64,000 nucleotides of DNA, from NCBI RefSeq assembly GCF_000317105.1, contig NC_019693.1, positions 1,426,001 to 1,490,000 of the forward strand, read 5' to 3'. Under the pieces are notes generated by a model. That model had not been told where the DNA came from. It ran no database searches and saw only the letters and a list, made by a program, of their open reading frames with translations. This stretch comes from Oscillatoria acuminata PCC 6304 (lineage in GTDB: Bacteria; Cyanobacteriota; Cyanobacteriia; Cyanobacteriales; Laspinemataceae). Of the stretch, positions 8,464 to 20,672 are shown piece by piece. Numbering within the stretch: position 1 is the first letter of the stretch; each line of letters starts with the position of its first letter. A program made the translations under genes and the position numbers.

Positions 8464-8791
8464 CCAGACGCATTGTCAATCAGCAAAAATGGCTGAAAGC
8501 TAGAGCAGGAAAATGATTGCAGCAAAAAAAGCGAAGCCTATCCTCCCTTTTGAAAAGAGACCTAAACCCCACAGCCCCCTTCCCACCTCTCCTCGGCCCT
8601 CTCCTCTATAGAGAGGGAGGTAAGCGGAATAAATGTCTTTGCACCGAAGGGTGAGAAAGATATTTATTTCCCCCTCCCCAGCAATAAAAAAATTGGATTA
8701 TTCTCCCTCTCCTCTATAAAGAGGGTATAAAGGAGAGGTTAGATCTATTTTTAAGCAAAATTGAGATGATCCCTTCCCTAGGAACAAGGAA
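8464..8791. other. Intergenic region with low-complexity and hairpin-forming repeats
   Basis: It contains C/T-rich text of the form 'ccctctcctctata(g/a)agaggg' at about 8597-8616 and 8702-8726, each able to form a short hairpin. It also contains a symmetrical stretch around 8630-8675 (AATAAATGTCTTT...AAAGATATTTATT). These are typical dispersed repeats; no gene is seen. Confidence 0.5.
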
Positions 8792-9997
8792 TCAACTAGA
8801 AGGACTAAGTAAAATCAGTTGCCGTTTTTGCAGACTTCTGACTCCCTCTAAATCCAATTTCCCTCCTGCCAAAATCTCTCCAACGGTTTTCGTCCCCTCC
8901 CCTTTCTGGGAATTGGCATCACAGCCTTTCATAAACTCAAACTCATCCTCGGATAAAGTCACGAGTTGATAGTTGTAATCAAATAAATGTTGTGAGGGCC
9001 ATCCTTGTAAACAGAGGCTCACTTCGGGAATTGCTTTTAACAAGGCTTGGTCATTCTCCCAGTCCATTTTAACTAGGGGAGGACGGGTGAGGAAAAACTC
9101 ATAATGGGTGATTTCTGGATCTAACAGTTCAATCAGTCGATATCGGGCCCGATCGCCTAACTTTTGCGCCTCTACCATCAACTCCGAATCCTGACCTAAC
9201 AACCGCTCAATATCCCAATAATCCGGATTCGAGAACCCCAAAAACTCTAACCCCGATGCATCAATCAACTCAAACAACGTATCGATGTTATAGTCAATCT
9301 CTTGGGGATGTAGATACATATCGGCAAAATTGGCATCCCGGTGATTTTCCATCGACCATCGTTCTTTTTCTCGCTTCACCAAACGGTTATTTTCCGGTAA
9401 TGCCGCAAACACTTTCCGCCCAATTTTAACCCCTTCTTGATAGTCACCGGATTTCTCCCCTTGCAGCAGCGCGATCGCCTGTTGCATCAGTTGAATTTCC
9501 CAGCGTCCTAACTCCGCATACACAAAAATATGCATAATTCCCCCAGGGGCCAACTTCGTCGCTAACGCCTGAATCCCCCGAATGGGATCCGGGAGGTGAT
9601 GCAACACCCCGACACAATTAATATGGTCAAATTCCCCTTCCAGTTGCGCCACGTCATAAATACTGAGATGATGGAACTCCACCCGAGAGGCCCCAGAACG
9701 CCGACAGCGATCGCGCGCCACCTCTAAGGCCCCCCCACTTAAATCAATCCCCGTAATCTGCGCCTCCGGGTTCAGATGCACCAAATATTCCGTTCCCACA
9801 CCCGTCCCGCATCCCGCATCCAAAATCCGCACCGCCTGAGTTGCCGGTTTGCGCCCGGTGCAGAAGGCATAGGCAGCAGGCCAAGTCCAGCGCCAATTGT
9901 ACCCCGGCGGCGGTTCATCCAGGAGGGCTTCCGGGGGAAACGGATAAGTATCATAAAGTTGTCTAACCGCAGCAGTAATCTGTTCAGAGTTCGGCAT
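8792..9997 (-). CDS. Class I SAM-dependent methyltransferase
   Basis: A 401-residue protein. Residues about 50-165 carry the Rossmann methyltransferase motifs: LDAGCGTGVGTEYL (motif I), GIDLSGGAL (acidic ribose-binding end of strand 2), and INCVGVLHHLPDP (motif IV region). An N-terminal segment begins QLYDTYPFPP, a pattern seen in a group of larger methyltransferases. The C-terminal 200 residues (DIERLLGQDSELM, EITHYEFFLTRPP) may select the substrate or act as a lid. The substrate is not predictable from sequence. The gene stands alone, read away from apcE. Confidence 0.8.
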   Translation of the reverse strand: MPNSEQITAAVRQLYDTYPFPPEALLDEPPPGYNWRWTWPAAYAFCTGRKPATQAVRILDAGCGTGVGTEYLVHLNPEAQITGIDLSGGALEVARDRCRRSGASRVEFHHLSIYDVAQLEGEFDHINCVGVLHHLPDPIRGIQALATKLAPGGIMHIFVYAELGRWEIQLMQQAIALLQGEKSGDYQEGVKIGRKVFAALPENNRLVKREKERWSMENHRDANFADMYLHPQEIDYNIDTLFELIDASGLEFLGFSNPDYWDIERLLGQDSELMVEAQKLGDRARYRLIELLDPEITHYEFFLTRPPLVKMDWENDQALLKAIPEVSLCLQGWPSQHLFDYNYQLVTLSEDEFEFMKGCDANSQKGEGTKTVGEILAGGKLDLEGVRSLQKRQLILLSPSS

Positions 9998-13688
<3,691 letters not shown>

Positions 13689-13759
13689 TTTTGAGGAGAT
13701 GCAATTTTTGAGGGGAGATAAGTTGGATTAGATTTATCTTGTCTTGATCAGAGTTGGAT

Positions 13760-13791
13760 AACCCAGTCTGGATGACAGGCTGGGTTTTTTT
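13760..13791 (+). terminator. Intrinsic terminator of apcE
   Basis: AACCCAG and CTGGGTT can pair across a short loop (TCTGGATGACAGG) and are followed by a run of seven T. It lies about 70 bp after the apcE stop and supports a monocistronic apcE transcript. Confidence 0.85.
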
Positions 13792-13867
13792 AGTCTACAT
13801 TCCGCAGGTAAAATTGGAGGCGTTGCACAATGAGTAAGGATAGGGGGCAACCTCAAAAAACTCTTCT

Positions 13868-13931
13868 AAGAAACGGGGTTTCTGAGACAATTTCAATTAC
13901 AAATTAGAGTTTTGATAGAAACCCGGTTTCT
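13868..13931. repeat. Paired copies of an AGAAACC(C/G)GGTTTCT palindrome
   Basis: Two 15-16 bp palindromes (AGAAACGGGGTTTCT and AGAAACCCGGTTTCT) lie about 35 bp apart. The same motif appears near 23214 and again as a pair near 43509 and 43561, so it is a dispersed repeat of this genome. Confidence 0.65.
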
Positions 13932-13948
13932 GAATCCAAGCCAAGAGA

Positions 13949-14224
13949 CTATTGCTGGGCTTCCATATACGATCGCAGTAAACGATTAATCTCAGTCTGA
14001 TAACTCTGACCTTGAGATTTAAACCAATCTAAAACATCACTATCAATACTTAAAGTGACTTGAGTTGTCGTCTGAGAATTAGGTAAACCTCGCCTAACTA
14101 CTGCCTTAGCAACCATTTCGGGCGTAATTTCTGGACAATCAGAAAAATCAATTTCTTCATCAGTCATCTGGTCTAAGCGGTTCCAGTCAGTTTGAGAATT
14201 GCTCGAAGTAAATTTGTTGTTCAT
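13949..14224 (-). CDS. brnA: BrnA-type antitoxin
   Basis: The start at 14224 (MNNKFTSSNSQTDW) gives 91 residues; a longer frame to 14284 would run through the toxin remnant. The product has an acidic N-terminal half (LDQMTDEEIDFSDCPEITPE) and a C-terminal ribbon-helix-helix (TTTQVTLSIDSDVLDWFKSQ, then YQTEINRLLRSYM), which is the BrnA layout. BrnA binds the BrnT ribonuclease and represses their operon. The upstream brnT frame overlaps it but is inactivated, so this is now an orphan antitoxin. Confidence 0.8.
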   Translation of the reverse strand: MNNKFTSSNSQTDWNRLDQMTDEEIDFSDCPEITPEMVAKAVVRRGLPNSQTTTQVTLSIDSDVLDWFKSQGQSYQTEINRLLRSYMEAQQ

Positions 14225-14462
14225 ATTTAGTAGCTTTTCTCGCAGAAATAATCCGAATACATTCTTCTTATTCTGTATGGACAAAAGCGATCACTCGCCC
14301 TTGCAACAAACCAAAATTCACCAATCTTTGCTCTCCATAATTGAATCGGTCATCTTCAACCGTTACGATATCTCCATCAAACACAAGGGAAACATCAATA
14401 AAATCAATGCCATGTTTGCGGAGATTTGTAAGAGGTTTATTTCCATTTCATTCCAATTCTAT
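14187..14462 (-). pseudogene. brnT: brnT toxin remnant with lost start and two nonsense codons
   Basis: In a single frame the minus strand encodes I-ELE-stop-NGNKPLTNLRKHGIDF, then DGDIVTVEDDRFNYGEQRLV, LLQGRVIAFVHTE-stop-EECIRIISARKAT. This follows the BrnT family closely (E(F/L)EW..NK, KHGIDF, RIISARKAT). Three changes inactivate it: ATA where ATG is expected at the start, TGA where the conserved Trp (TGG) is expected at codon 5, and TAA between HTE and EEC. BrnT is a RelE-fold ribonuclease. The length between motifs is otherwise normal, so decay is by point mutation and recent enough to read. Confidence 0.8.
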
Positions 14463-14549
14463 GCCTTGATTGTTACTACATATTGTAACTAAATTTTCCC
14501 CAAAATTAATATTAACAGAATCAAATGCCGAAGTTTCCACCCCTCCAGC

Positions 14550-14640
14550 GAAGATGACCTCAGCAACCAGGCGATCGCGAAGCGTCTCGGAACAAGAATC
14601 GCCCTCATCCTCTATGAAGAACTCACCGATCCACCCATCA
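14550..14640 (+). pseudogene. Fragment homologous to the C-terminal domain of the NACHT protein, carrying a 24-bp insertion
   Basis: Translation gives EDDLSNQAIA-KRLGTRIA-LILYEELTDPP. The downstream NACHT gene has EDDLSDQAIALILYEEPTNPP at the matching place (20276-20340). The eight extra residues come from a 24-bp insertion in the HIP1 octamer at 14571. The reading frame does not continue far on either side, so this is an orphan piece of a paralogous gene, evidence that a second such gene once existed in this region. Confidence 0.6.
14579..14602. repeat. 24-bp small repeat inserted in a HIP1 site, copy 1
   Basis: The sequence around it reads GCGATCGC, then GAAGCGTCTC...GAATCGC. The uninterrupted homologue at 20298-20305 has just GCGATCGC at this position. 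The reverse complement of the same element, differing in its loop, lies at 24109-24132 in another gene. Confidence 0.65.
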
Positions 14641-14819
14641 CAGGACTTACGCATTTTTGCAGGACAGACCCTCAATATAGGGGCAATTCGCGAAACGCCT
14701 CTACAGAAACCGGGCTCATGGGTAAGTCCTGAATCAATCAGAAACATTGCAGTTTGACCCTATCCCATCACCGAATCGCTATAATCAAACCGTCCCCTAG
14801 TTTCTGGTCGATACTAACT
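14641..14819. other. Intergenic stretch before the Uma2 gene
   Basis: Short gap after the NACHT-like fragment. No gene or clear signal is recognised; short open frames on both strands here look incidental. Confidence 0.4.
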
Positions 14820-15473
14820 ATGCAACTTCAACCTCAAATCTATCCGCCCTTGGAAAATGGCGATCGCCTCAGCTACCGAGAATTTGAGCGACGTTACGCC
14901 GCCATGCCTACGGATCAGAAAGCCGAATTAATTGAAGGAGTCGTTTATATGGCATCACCCCTACGGTTTACCACCCATGCAGAACCCCACGGTCTGATCA
15001 TCACCTGGTTAGGGGTTTACAAAGCCGCTACCCCCTCCACCGCAATGGGTATTGAACCCACCCTTCGCCTCGACTCGGACAACGAATTTCAACCCGATGG
15101 AGTGTTATTGATTCCAGGGGGAAGTTCTCAACTCACCTCAGAAGGCTACATCCAAGGCGCACCGGAATTAGTGGTGGAAATTGCAGCCAGTAGTGCGGCG
15201 ATCGATTTAGGGGATAAAAAACGGGTGTATCGGCGCAATGGGGTGCAAGAATATCTAGTTTGGCAAATCTTCGACCAAAAACTAGATTGGTTTTATCTGG
15301 AAGAGGGTGTTTATCAGTCTCTTTCTCCCAATGAACAGGGGATTTTGTGCAGTCGAGTGTTTCCTGGTTTATGGTTAAACGGAACGCAATTGTTACAAAA
15401 TAATCTCGCCGCCGTTTTGGAAACCCTACAAGCGGGATTGGCATCCCCAGAACATCAAGCCTTTATCAGTTAA
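14820..15473 (+). CDS. Uma2 family endonuclease-fold protein
   Basis: The start at 14820 (MQLQPQIYPPLENGDRLSY) is preferred to an upstream TTG at 14754 because Uma2 proteins begin close to this point. The 217-residue product has AELIEGVVYMASPLRFTTH, FQPDGVLLIPGG, APELVVEIAAS and KKRVYRRNGVQEYLVWQI, which together give the D, E and K positions of the PD-(D/E)XK fold. The last 75 bp and a little downstream sequence are duplicated at 16191-16286, on the far side of the MntA/HepT pair. Confidence 0.85.
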   Translation: MQLQPQIYPPLENGDRLSYREFERRYAAMPTDQKAELIEGVVYMASPLRFTTHAEPHGLIITWLGVYKAATPSTAMGIEPTLRLDSDNEFQPDGVLLIPGGSSQLTSEGYIQGAPELVVEIAASSAAIDLGDKKRVYRRNGVQEYLVWQIFDQKLDWFYLEEGVYQSLSPNEQGILCSRVFPGLWLNGTQLLQNNLAAVLETLQAGLASPEHQAFIS

Positions 15474-15490
15474 GACCTCTTCACCGTCTG
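15395..15490 (+). repeat. Direct repeat, copy 1: 3' end of the Uma2 gene
   Basis: From CAAAATAATCTCGCCGCCGT to the stop and about 17 bp beyond. It matches 16191-16286 closely (few substitutions), including the segment CCCCAGAACATCAAGCCTTT. This copy is the original, as it is part of the coding frame. Confidence 0.8.
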
Positions 15491-15545
15491 CTTTTACTGC
15501 GATTAGAATGGAGTCACCCCAAACAAATAGAGCAAGGAGAAATCG

Positions 15546-15836
15546 ATGAATTTGCAAGAGCGACTGCAAGAGAAACGAGCGGAAATTTTGGCATTAGCCG
15601 CGAAGTATGGAGCCAGCAATATCCGTGTTTTTGGCTCGGTGGCAAGAGGGGAAGCAGATGCGGATAGTGATGTGGATTTTTTGGTGGAAATGCAGCCCGG
15701 ACGGAGCTTGCTAGATATGGGTGGACTGCTGATGGAACTCCAAGAGTTACTAGGCTGCCGCGTTGATATTATGACGGAGAAGGGGTTACGTCGTAGAATT
15801 CGCCAACAAGTCCTAGGGGAAGCGATACCGTTATGA
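15546..15836 (+). CDS. mntA: MntA-type nucleotidyltransferase antitoxin
   Basis: A 96-residue minimal nucleotidyltransferase. The motif [19 protein letters not shown] holds the GS and the two catalytic Asp residues of the family, and [11 protein letters not shown] supplies the third acidic position. In characterised MntA/HepT modules MntA adds AMP to a Tyr of the HepT toxin and so neutralises it. RBS-like AAGGAGA lies just upstream of the ATG. The gene overlaps hepT by 4 bp. The pair sits between two direct copies of a Uma2 gene end. Confidence 0.85.
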   Translation: MNLQERLQEKRAEILALAAKYGASNIRVFGSVARGEADADSDVDFLVEMQPGRSLLDMGGLLMELQELLGCRVDIMTEKGLRRRIRQQVLGEAIPL

Positions 15837-16177
15837 GAAGCGATCGCGAAAAATTACTTGATATGTTGGAAGCAATAGAACGCATTGAGAGATATGCCGT
15901 TCAGGGGCGATCGGCATTTGAGGAAAATGAACTCATCCAGACTTGGTTTACACAAAACCTCCAAATCATCGGAGAAGCTGCCCGGGCGCTGACTTCAGAA
16001 ATCAGAAACCAGCATCCAGAAATACCCTGGACAAAAATCATCGGAATGCGAAATATATTAGCTCACAACTACTTTGAAATTGACTTTGATATGGTTTGGG
16101 TTGTCGTAGAGCAAGAACTTCCATCGCTCAAGCAAAGCATAGAAAATATTATGCAATTCTTAGAACACCCTGAATAA
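15833..16177 (+). CDS. hepT: HepT-type HEPN toxin
   Basis: A 114-residue helical HEPN protein. The catalytic RX4-6H motif is present as RNILAHNYF (Arg, four residues, His, then Tyr), and the Tyr is the position reported to be AMPylated by MntA. HIIGEAAR-type helix ([15 protein letters not shown]) is also typical. HepT is an RNase/toxin component. Both partners look intact, so this is probably an active module. Start overlaps mntA (ATGA), indicating coupling. Confidence 0.88.
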   Translation: MRSDREKLLDMLEAIERIERYAVQGRSAFEENELIQTWFTQNLQIIGEAARALTSEIRNQHPEIPWTKIIGMRNILAHNYFEIDFDMVWVVVEQELPSLKQSIENIMQFLEHPE

Positions 16178-16190
16178 CAGGAAGGTCATA

Positions 16191-16286
16191 GCAAAATAAT
16201 CTCGCCGCAGTTTTGGAAACCCGACAAGCGAGATTGACATCCCCAGAACATCAAGCCTTTATCAGTTAAGAACCCTCTCCCCGTCG
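16191..16286 (+). repeat. Direct repeat, copy 2: displaced Uma2 3' end
   Basis: About 96 bp matching 15395-15490, including the former stop (TTATCAGTTAAG) and downstream bases, but without the rest of the Uma2 gene. It lies 13 bp after hepT. The repeats bracket exactly the mntA-hepT module. Confidence 0.8.
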
Positions 16287-16484
16287 GCGCATCCACAAAC
16301 AATAAACCCCTGTCAGCAACAACCATCCTAACGCACAGCCCAAAGGAGCGGACATCACCGGAACAGTCGGCACCGACTGCACCTGAACCTCAAGCCATTG
16401 ATTAATCTGAGGTTCCACGAAATTACCATAGGCGTTTTCTAAAGCTTCCCGTTGCTTGACTTTATCTTGTAGCTCGTCCATCAC
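16266..16484 (-). CDS. Small hypothetical protein with one membrane helix
   Basis: A 72-residue frame. Residues 1-35 are polar (DELQDKVKQREALENAYGNF), followed by one hydrophobic segment LGCALGWLLLTGVYCLW and a positive tail RRRGEGS, so an anchored topology with a cytoplasmic Arg cluster is possible. Its 3' end overlaps the displaced Uma2 tail on the opposite strand. I do not recognise the family; it may be a real small gene or a chance frame. Confidence 0.4.
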   Translation of the reverse strand: MMDELQDKVKQREALENAYGNFVEPQINQWLEVQVQSVPTVPVMSAPLGCALGWLLLTGVYCLWMRRRGEGS

Positions 16485-16651
16485 TCACCTCATTTGTGTC
16501 TCTGAGGTCAGTGTTTTTTTGGGCTACTGCCCAAGCAAACCCACAGGTAAAATCCTGAAATCCTTGCTACAATGGCTTTACCTGGTTTGGGCAACCCTCC
16601 CGTTTGGGCAAGTTTTCCCAAACCAGCACCAGTTTTCTATCGAGGGTCGTC

Positions 16652-19600
16652 ATGGTGGGAAAATCGGGTCAGCCCTTTGAAAAAGGCCGCAATTATGGAG
16701 AAAGCACCGACGACTTGAAAGACCGTCTGGACTTCGTTGCAGCATTGTTGGCCCTGGCTGATGATGAGATCACGATTCCCCCAGACAAGCTCAAAGCTCA
16801 GTTCAAACTGGAGTGGGTGAAGACAAAGGCAGACGAGTTGAGGATATCTGGCTTCATTGAGCAAAAACAGCGCAATGGACAGATTAAGCCGATAGAAAAG
16901 GGAATTCATCGGGATGATTTAGGGGTTTTGTTAGAAACTTATCGCAACACCACAATCTTAAAAGCCGCTAGAAAGGAAATCATCCAAAATGCCCTGGATT
17001 GCCTTCGAGATTTGGGGATTCTTAAAGAGCACGAATCAGCCAAAAATCAAGGATATTGGAAGTTTTCTCTCTGTCTCAAGCATGAAACCGCTAAGAAAGA
17101 AGAAAACCTACAGGTTATTCAAGATAAATGGAATAAATGGAAAGAATACCGTGGAAAACTGCCTGACTTCAAGCCGATTTTCCAACCTACAGCCCTTGAT
17201 AAATGGCAAGAAATCTGTCAGCAAAACCTGGTACTACAAAAGAAACTCACCACCAACCACTTTACCAATGCCTATGGGTGGACTCCGCAACTCGATGAAA
17301 TTTATGTTCCCTTAGCAATTGTTGAACGCCAACCCCCTAAACATCTCTCAAGAAATCAGCAAGAAGAAAAGGAAGCAGAAAAGGAAGCAGAAAAACTTAT
17401 TCCCATTGCAGAAAAGCGCTTTTTTGAAGATGTATTGCGGCAAGGGAAAAGCCAAATTAGTCAAGGGCGAAAAATTGCCATTATTGGCGAACCGGGTTCT
17501 GGAAAAACCACGCGGTTACAGAAAATTGCTGATTGGATTTTAGAGCAAGATTTGGGGTTGCCGATTTGGGTGTCTTTGGCAGATGTAACCCAAGCGACAA
17601 TTACCCAATATATCAAAGAAATCTGGCTCAACCAAACAGGTAAAAGCCTCACAATTGACGAACTTACCCAACATAAAGAACGGATTTGGTTATTGTTGGA
17701 TGGGTTAGATGAAATGACATCGAGGGTAGAAATGTGCCACGTTTCCACACTGTTGGGGGGATGGGTGCAAGGGGCGCGGGTTGTGGTGACTTGTCGGGTC
17801 AATGTCTGGGACGCAGATAAGAATGCTTTTTCGGGGTTTGATGTGTTTCGCAACTTGGAGTTTAACCCCGAACAGGTGACGAACTATATTGGCCGTTGGT
17901 TTACGGCGATGGGGGATGTAGCGACGGGGGAGAGTTTGGAGGCGGAGTTACAGTCGAACAATTCCCGTCTCAAAGAGTTGATTCACAATCCGTTACGGTT
18001 GTGGATGTTGTGTCAAATTTGGCAAACTGGCGGCGGGTTACCGGAAACGCAGGCTGGGTTATACGCACAGTTTGTGAATTGGGTGTATCGCTGGAAGGCG
18101 GATGAGGAGATTTTAGACCAACGGGAGGCAATTGATAAAGCCTTGGCGCAGTTGGCGTGGGCGGCGATGGAACAGAAAGATGAGGTTTCGCGGTTACGGT
18201 TGCCGGAAAGTTGGGTGTTGAAGCTTTTGGGAAGTCGCCCAATTTTTAAAGCAGTAGAGAAGTTGGGGTGGTTGAATCGTGTGGAACGATTTCCAGAGGC
18301 GATTTGCGTGTTTTATCATTCGACGTTTCAGGAGTATTTTGCAGCGTTGGCGGTAGAGAATTGGGATGATTTTCTGCCGAGGACTCATGAGGGTTGTCCG
18401 GTGCAGGGAAAGCGGTATCGGATTTTTGAACCGCAGTGGAAGCAGGTGATTTTGTTGTGGTTAGGGCGTGAAGATGTTGGGGATGAGGAGAAAGAGGCGT
18501 TTATTCAAAAGTTAGTGAATTTTGAGGATGGCTGTGGTGATTGGAGTCAAATTCCAGGCATAGATAAGAGTTTTTATGGGTTTCAATCTTATTTTTTAGC
18601 TGTAGCTTGCAGCAGTGAATTTAAAAGTGCTGTTTTTCAAGAAATCATTGATATCGCTTTAAATTGGAGCTTTGGAGGTTATTCCAGCAAAAACGATGAT
18701 TATAATTTTTCTTACTTAGATATAATTTCTGAATCAGCCCAAGAATTTATAATTAATGTGAATAAAGCGCTGTTAATTCCAGTATTGCTTGATTGCCTAG
18801 AAGATTCGTCATGCAAATCCCAAAAAAGTAATATTGGAGTTTTTTTGAAAAACCTAAAGCATCTCAAAAGAGAATATTTACAAAAACTAGAGAGCTTATT
18901 AGGCAAAAAATCTATAGACAGATATACTCAATCTACAATTATTGGTATCTTAGGAGAAGTAGGAGATAAAAAATCGATTATTTGTTTGATAAATCAGCTT
19001 AGTTCCATTGAAGATGATTTGTCAAGAAGATTGATTGCTGGAAGTATTTTACAGATCGATCCACACCAGGCTACAGCTCAATGCATTTTGAGTAAAATCA
19101 AACGTACATCTTCCAATGAACTGGCGAAAATTTTGTCTGTCGTAACCCTAGAAGAGGTTAATCCCAATTTAGAAAACAGTCTTGAAGAAACCTTACACTT
19201 CAAAATATTAAAAGACTTAATTTTAAATTCTGTGAATCCAGATATCCGTCATAGAGCTATTCTCTATTTAGAAATTTTTCAAAATTCTCAGAACAAAAAA
19301 TCATTGTCTAGATCAATTCATGAAATTATCGAGCAATGTCAAAACAAAAAAGAAAAACTGGAAATATATCTAGCAGCATTAAATATGGGAATAGTCTATC
19401 CAAAAACAACTCAAATTTTATTGAAGATAATCATTGATTCCTTTGCTGGAAACAGTGATTATTTTCTTTTAAAGAGTGAAGCCTTTTATTTAATTTGCCA
19501 ACAAAAAGACCTTATAGATCATACAGGAACTATCGAATTTATAGTACATAAATGCTTACAACGGAATGAATTAGACTTAGCAGCAAAATTGAGTTTTATT

Positions 19601-20509
19601 TTGGGTCAAGTATCCTACAAAAACCAAAAGGCAATTGGAATTTTAGAATCAATTATTGAAAAAACACAAAATTTTCCTCATTCGTTGAGTATCCAATACC
19701 TATGTCAACTAACTCAAAATTCTAGATACCTTGATCTTTTGAGCGATGGGTTTTTAGATCAAAACAGATTCCACCAAGATAATCAAATATCTACTTGCGA
19801 TCAATTTCTTATTGAGATGATTATAAACTCCAAAAATATAATCGAACCTTTGCAACTTAAAAATTATATCCAAAAATGTAAGAAGCAAATGTCACACATA
19901 GAATACAAGAATAACATATTAAGGTTTTATAGTGCTTATCAATTTTTATGGAAATGTGCCGAAAATCTCCCCTATCCCGAATTTTATCAAGCATGGCACT
20001 ATCCCCCCACCACCCCACATCCCGAAGTGGGAGACAAAACCCCAATCGCTGCCACCCCCTTCACCCAACAGTGCAACCTAGTCCTTTTGCCCCAAATTCT
20101 TAACCAAGCCCTCCAGTCCCACCCCCTCAACTGCCAAATCATTTGTATCGACGGTAGCCGCTTCAGCGACCCTAGCAACCCCGCCCTACAAATCTACACC
20201 ACTCTGAAAAAAGCAGGCTGTACCGCCAGTCCCGACGGTAAACCCGATACCATTGCCAAACTCCAAGCCTACTGCGAAGATGACCTCAGCGACCAGGCGA
20301 TCGCCCTCATCCTCTACGAAGAACCCACCAATCCACCCCCCCAAGGCTTTGATATGGCGGTCCTCAATCAACTCGCCCGCTTTAGCCATCCCCCCATAGC
20401 CCTAGTTGTCCCCGATCGCCTTGCTGAATGCCGATTACCGCAATTCCTAGAAAGCGACCCGAATTTAGTGAGAACAATCCTTCAGTGGTTGCAAAATTTA
20501 GAAAAATAG
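16652..20509 (+). CDS. NACHT-domain STAND NTPase with winged-helix-like N-terminus, helical repeats and distinct C-terminal domain
   Basis: The start at 16652 (MVGKSGQPFEKGRNYGE) follows a GAGGGT box; a frame extension to 16604 is possible. The product has 1285 residues. Residues 20-150 have helix-turn-helix-like text (KTKADELRISGFIEQKQRNG). The NACHT core has Walker A GEPGSGKTT at about 279-287 and Walker B WLLLDGLDEM at about 346-355, then FYHSTFQEYFAALA near 560. About 600-1110 is HEAT-like helical repeats. The last 180 residues (CNLVLLPQILNQAL, QIICIDGSRF, ALILYEEPTN) form an alpha/beta C-terminal domain of the kind found on bacterial NACHT proteins. Bacterial NACHT proteins include anti-phage sensors; that role is inferred. 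The middle part is AT-rich against GC-richer ends. Confidence 0.85.
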   Translation: MVGKSGQPFEKGRNYGESTDDLKDRLDFVAALLALADDEITIPPDKLKAQFKLEWVKTKADELRISGFIEQKQRNGQIKPIEKGIHRDDLGVLLETYRNTTILKAARKEIIQNALDCLRDLGILKEHESAKNQGYWKFSLCLKHETAKKEENLQVIQDKWNKWKEYRGKLPDFKPIFQPTALDKWQEICQQNLVLQKKLTTNHFTNAYGWTPQLDEIYVPLAIVERQPPKHLSRNQQEEKEAEKEAEKLIPIAEKRFFEDVLRQGKSQISQGRKIAIIGEPGSGKTTRLQKIADWILEQDLGLPIWVSLADVTQATITQYIKEIWLNQTGKSLTIDELTQHKERIWLLLDGLDEMTSRVEMCHVSTLLGGWVQGARVVVTCRVNVWDADKNAFSGFDVFRNLEFNPEQVTNYIGRWFTAMGDVATGESLEAELQSNNSRLKELIHNPLRLWMLCQIWQTGGGLPETQAGLYAQFVNWVYRWKADEEILDQREAIDKALAQLAWAAMEQKDEVSRLRLPESWVLKLLGSRPIFKAVEKLGWLNRVERFPEAICVFYHSTFQEYFAALAVENWDDFLPRTHEGCPVQGKRYRIFEPQWKQVILLWLGREDVGDEEKEAFIQKLVNFEDGCGDWSQIPGIDKSFYGFQSYFLAVACSSEFKSAVFQEIIDIALNWSFGGYSSKNDDYNFSYLDIISESAQEFIINVNKALLIPVLLDCLEDSSCKSQKSNIGVFLKNLKHLKREYLQKLESLLGKKSIDRYTQSTIIGILGEVGDKKSIICLINQLSSIEDDLSRRLIAGSILQIDPHQATAQCILSKIKRTSSNELAKILSVVTLEEVNPNLENSLEETLHFKILKDLILNSVNPDIRHRAILYLEIFQNSQNKKSLSRSIHEIIEQCQNKKEKLEIYLAALNMGIVYPKTTQILLKIIIDSFAGNSDYFLLKSEAFYLICQQKDLIDHTGTIEFIVHKCLQRNELDLAAKLSFILGQVSYKNQKAIGILESIIEKTQNFPHSLSIQYLCQLTQNSRYLDLLSDGFLDQNRFHQDNQISTCDQFLIEMIINSKNIIEPLQLKNYIQKCKKQMSHIEYKNNILRFYSAYQFLWKCAENLPYPEFYQAWHYPPTTPHPEVGDKTPIAATPFTQQCNLVLLPQILNQALQSHPLNCQIICIDGSRFSDPSNPALQIYTTLKKAGCTASPDGKPDTIAKLQAYCEDDLSDQAIALILYEEPTNPPPQGFDMAVLNQLARFSHPPIALVVPDRLAECRLPQFLESDPNLVRTILQWLQNLEK

Positions 20510-20533
20510 GGGGCATTCCTTCCTCAGTGACAG

Positions 20534-20615
20534 CCCTAGAAGCGCCCTTAAAAGGCTTTCCCCCAATCAACCGAATCTGATATCCGCCATTGAAACCTGG
20601 TTAGGGGAGATTTGA
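20534..20615 (+). repeat. Repeat of a coding 3' end (…LEAPLKGFPP…), copy 1
   Basis: An approximately 80-bp sequence from CCCTAGAAGCGCCCTTAAAA to GGTTAGGGGAGATTTGA, just after the NACHT stop. Copies lie at 23119-23199 and 23877-23951. In frame it reads LEAPLKGFPPN and, at the end, ETWLGEI, so it is a piece of gene end, not a random repeat. Confidence 0.75.
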
Positions 20616-20672
20616 AAATTACCGTTTTTTGGGTTAAAATATCGATAGGTTTATAGACAAAAGAAGGTAAAT

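Noticed and set aside
8231-8479. 82-residue minus-strand open frame
   Set aside because: It lies mostly within a dispersed repeat that is non-coding in its other copy.
14448-14757. Overlapping frames on both strands of about 95-99 codons
   Set aside because: The region is explained by a brnT remnant and a NACHT-type fragment in other frames.
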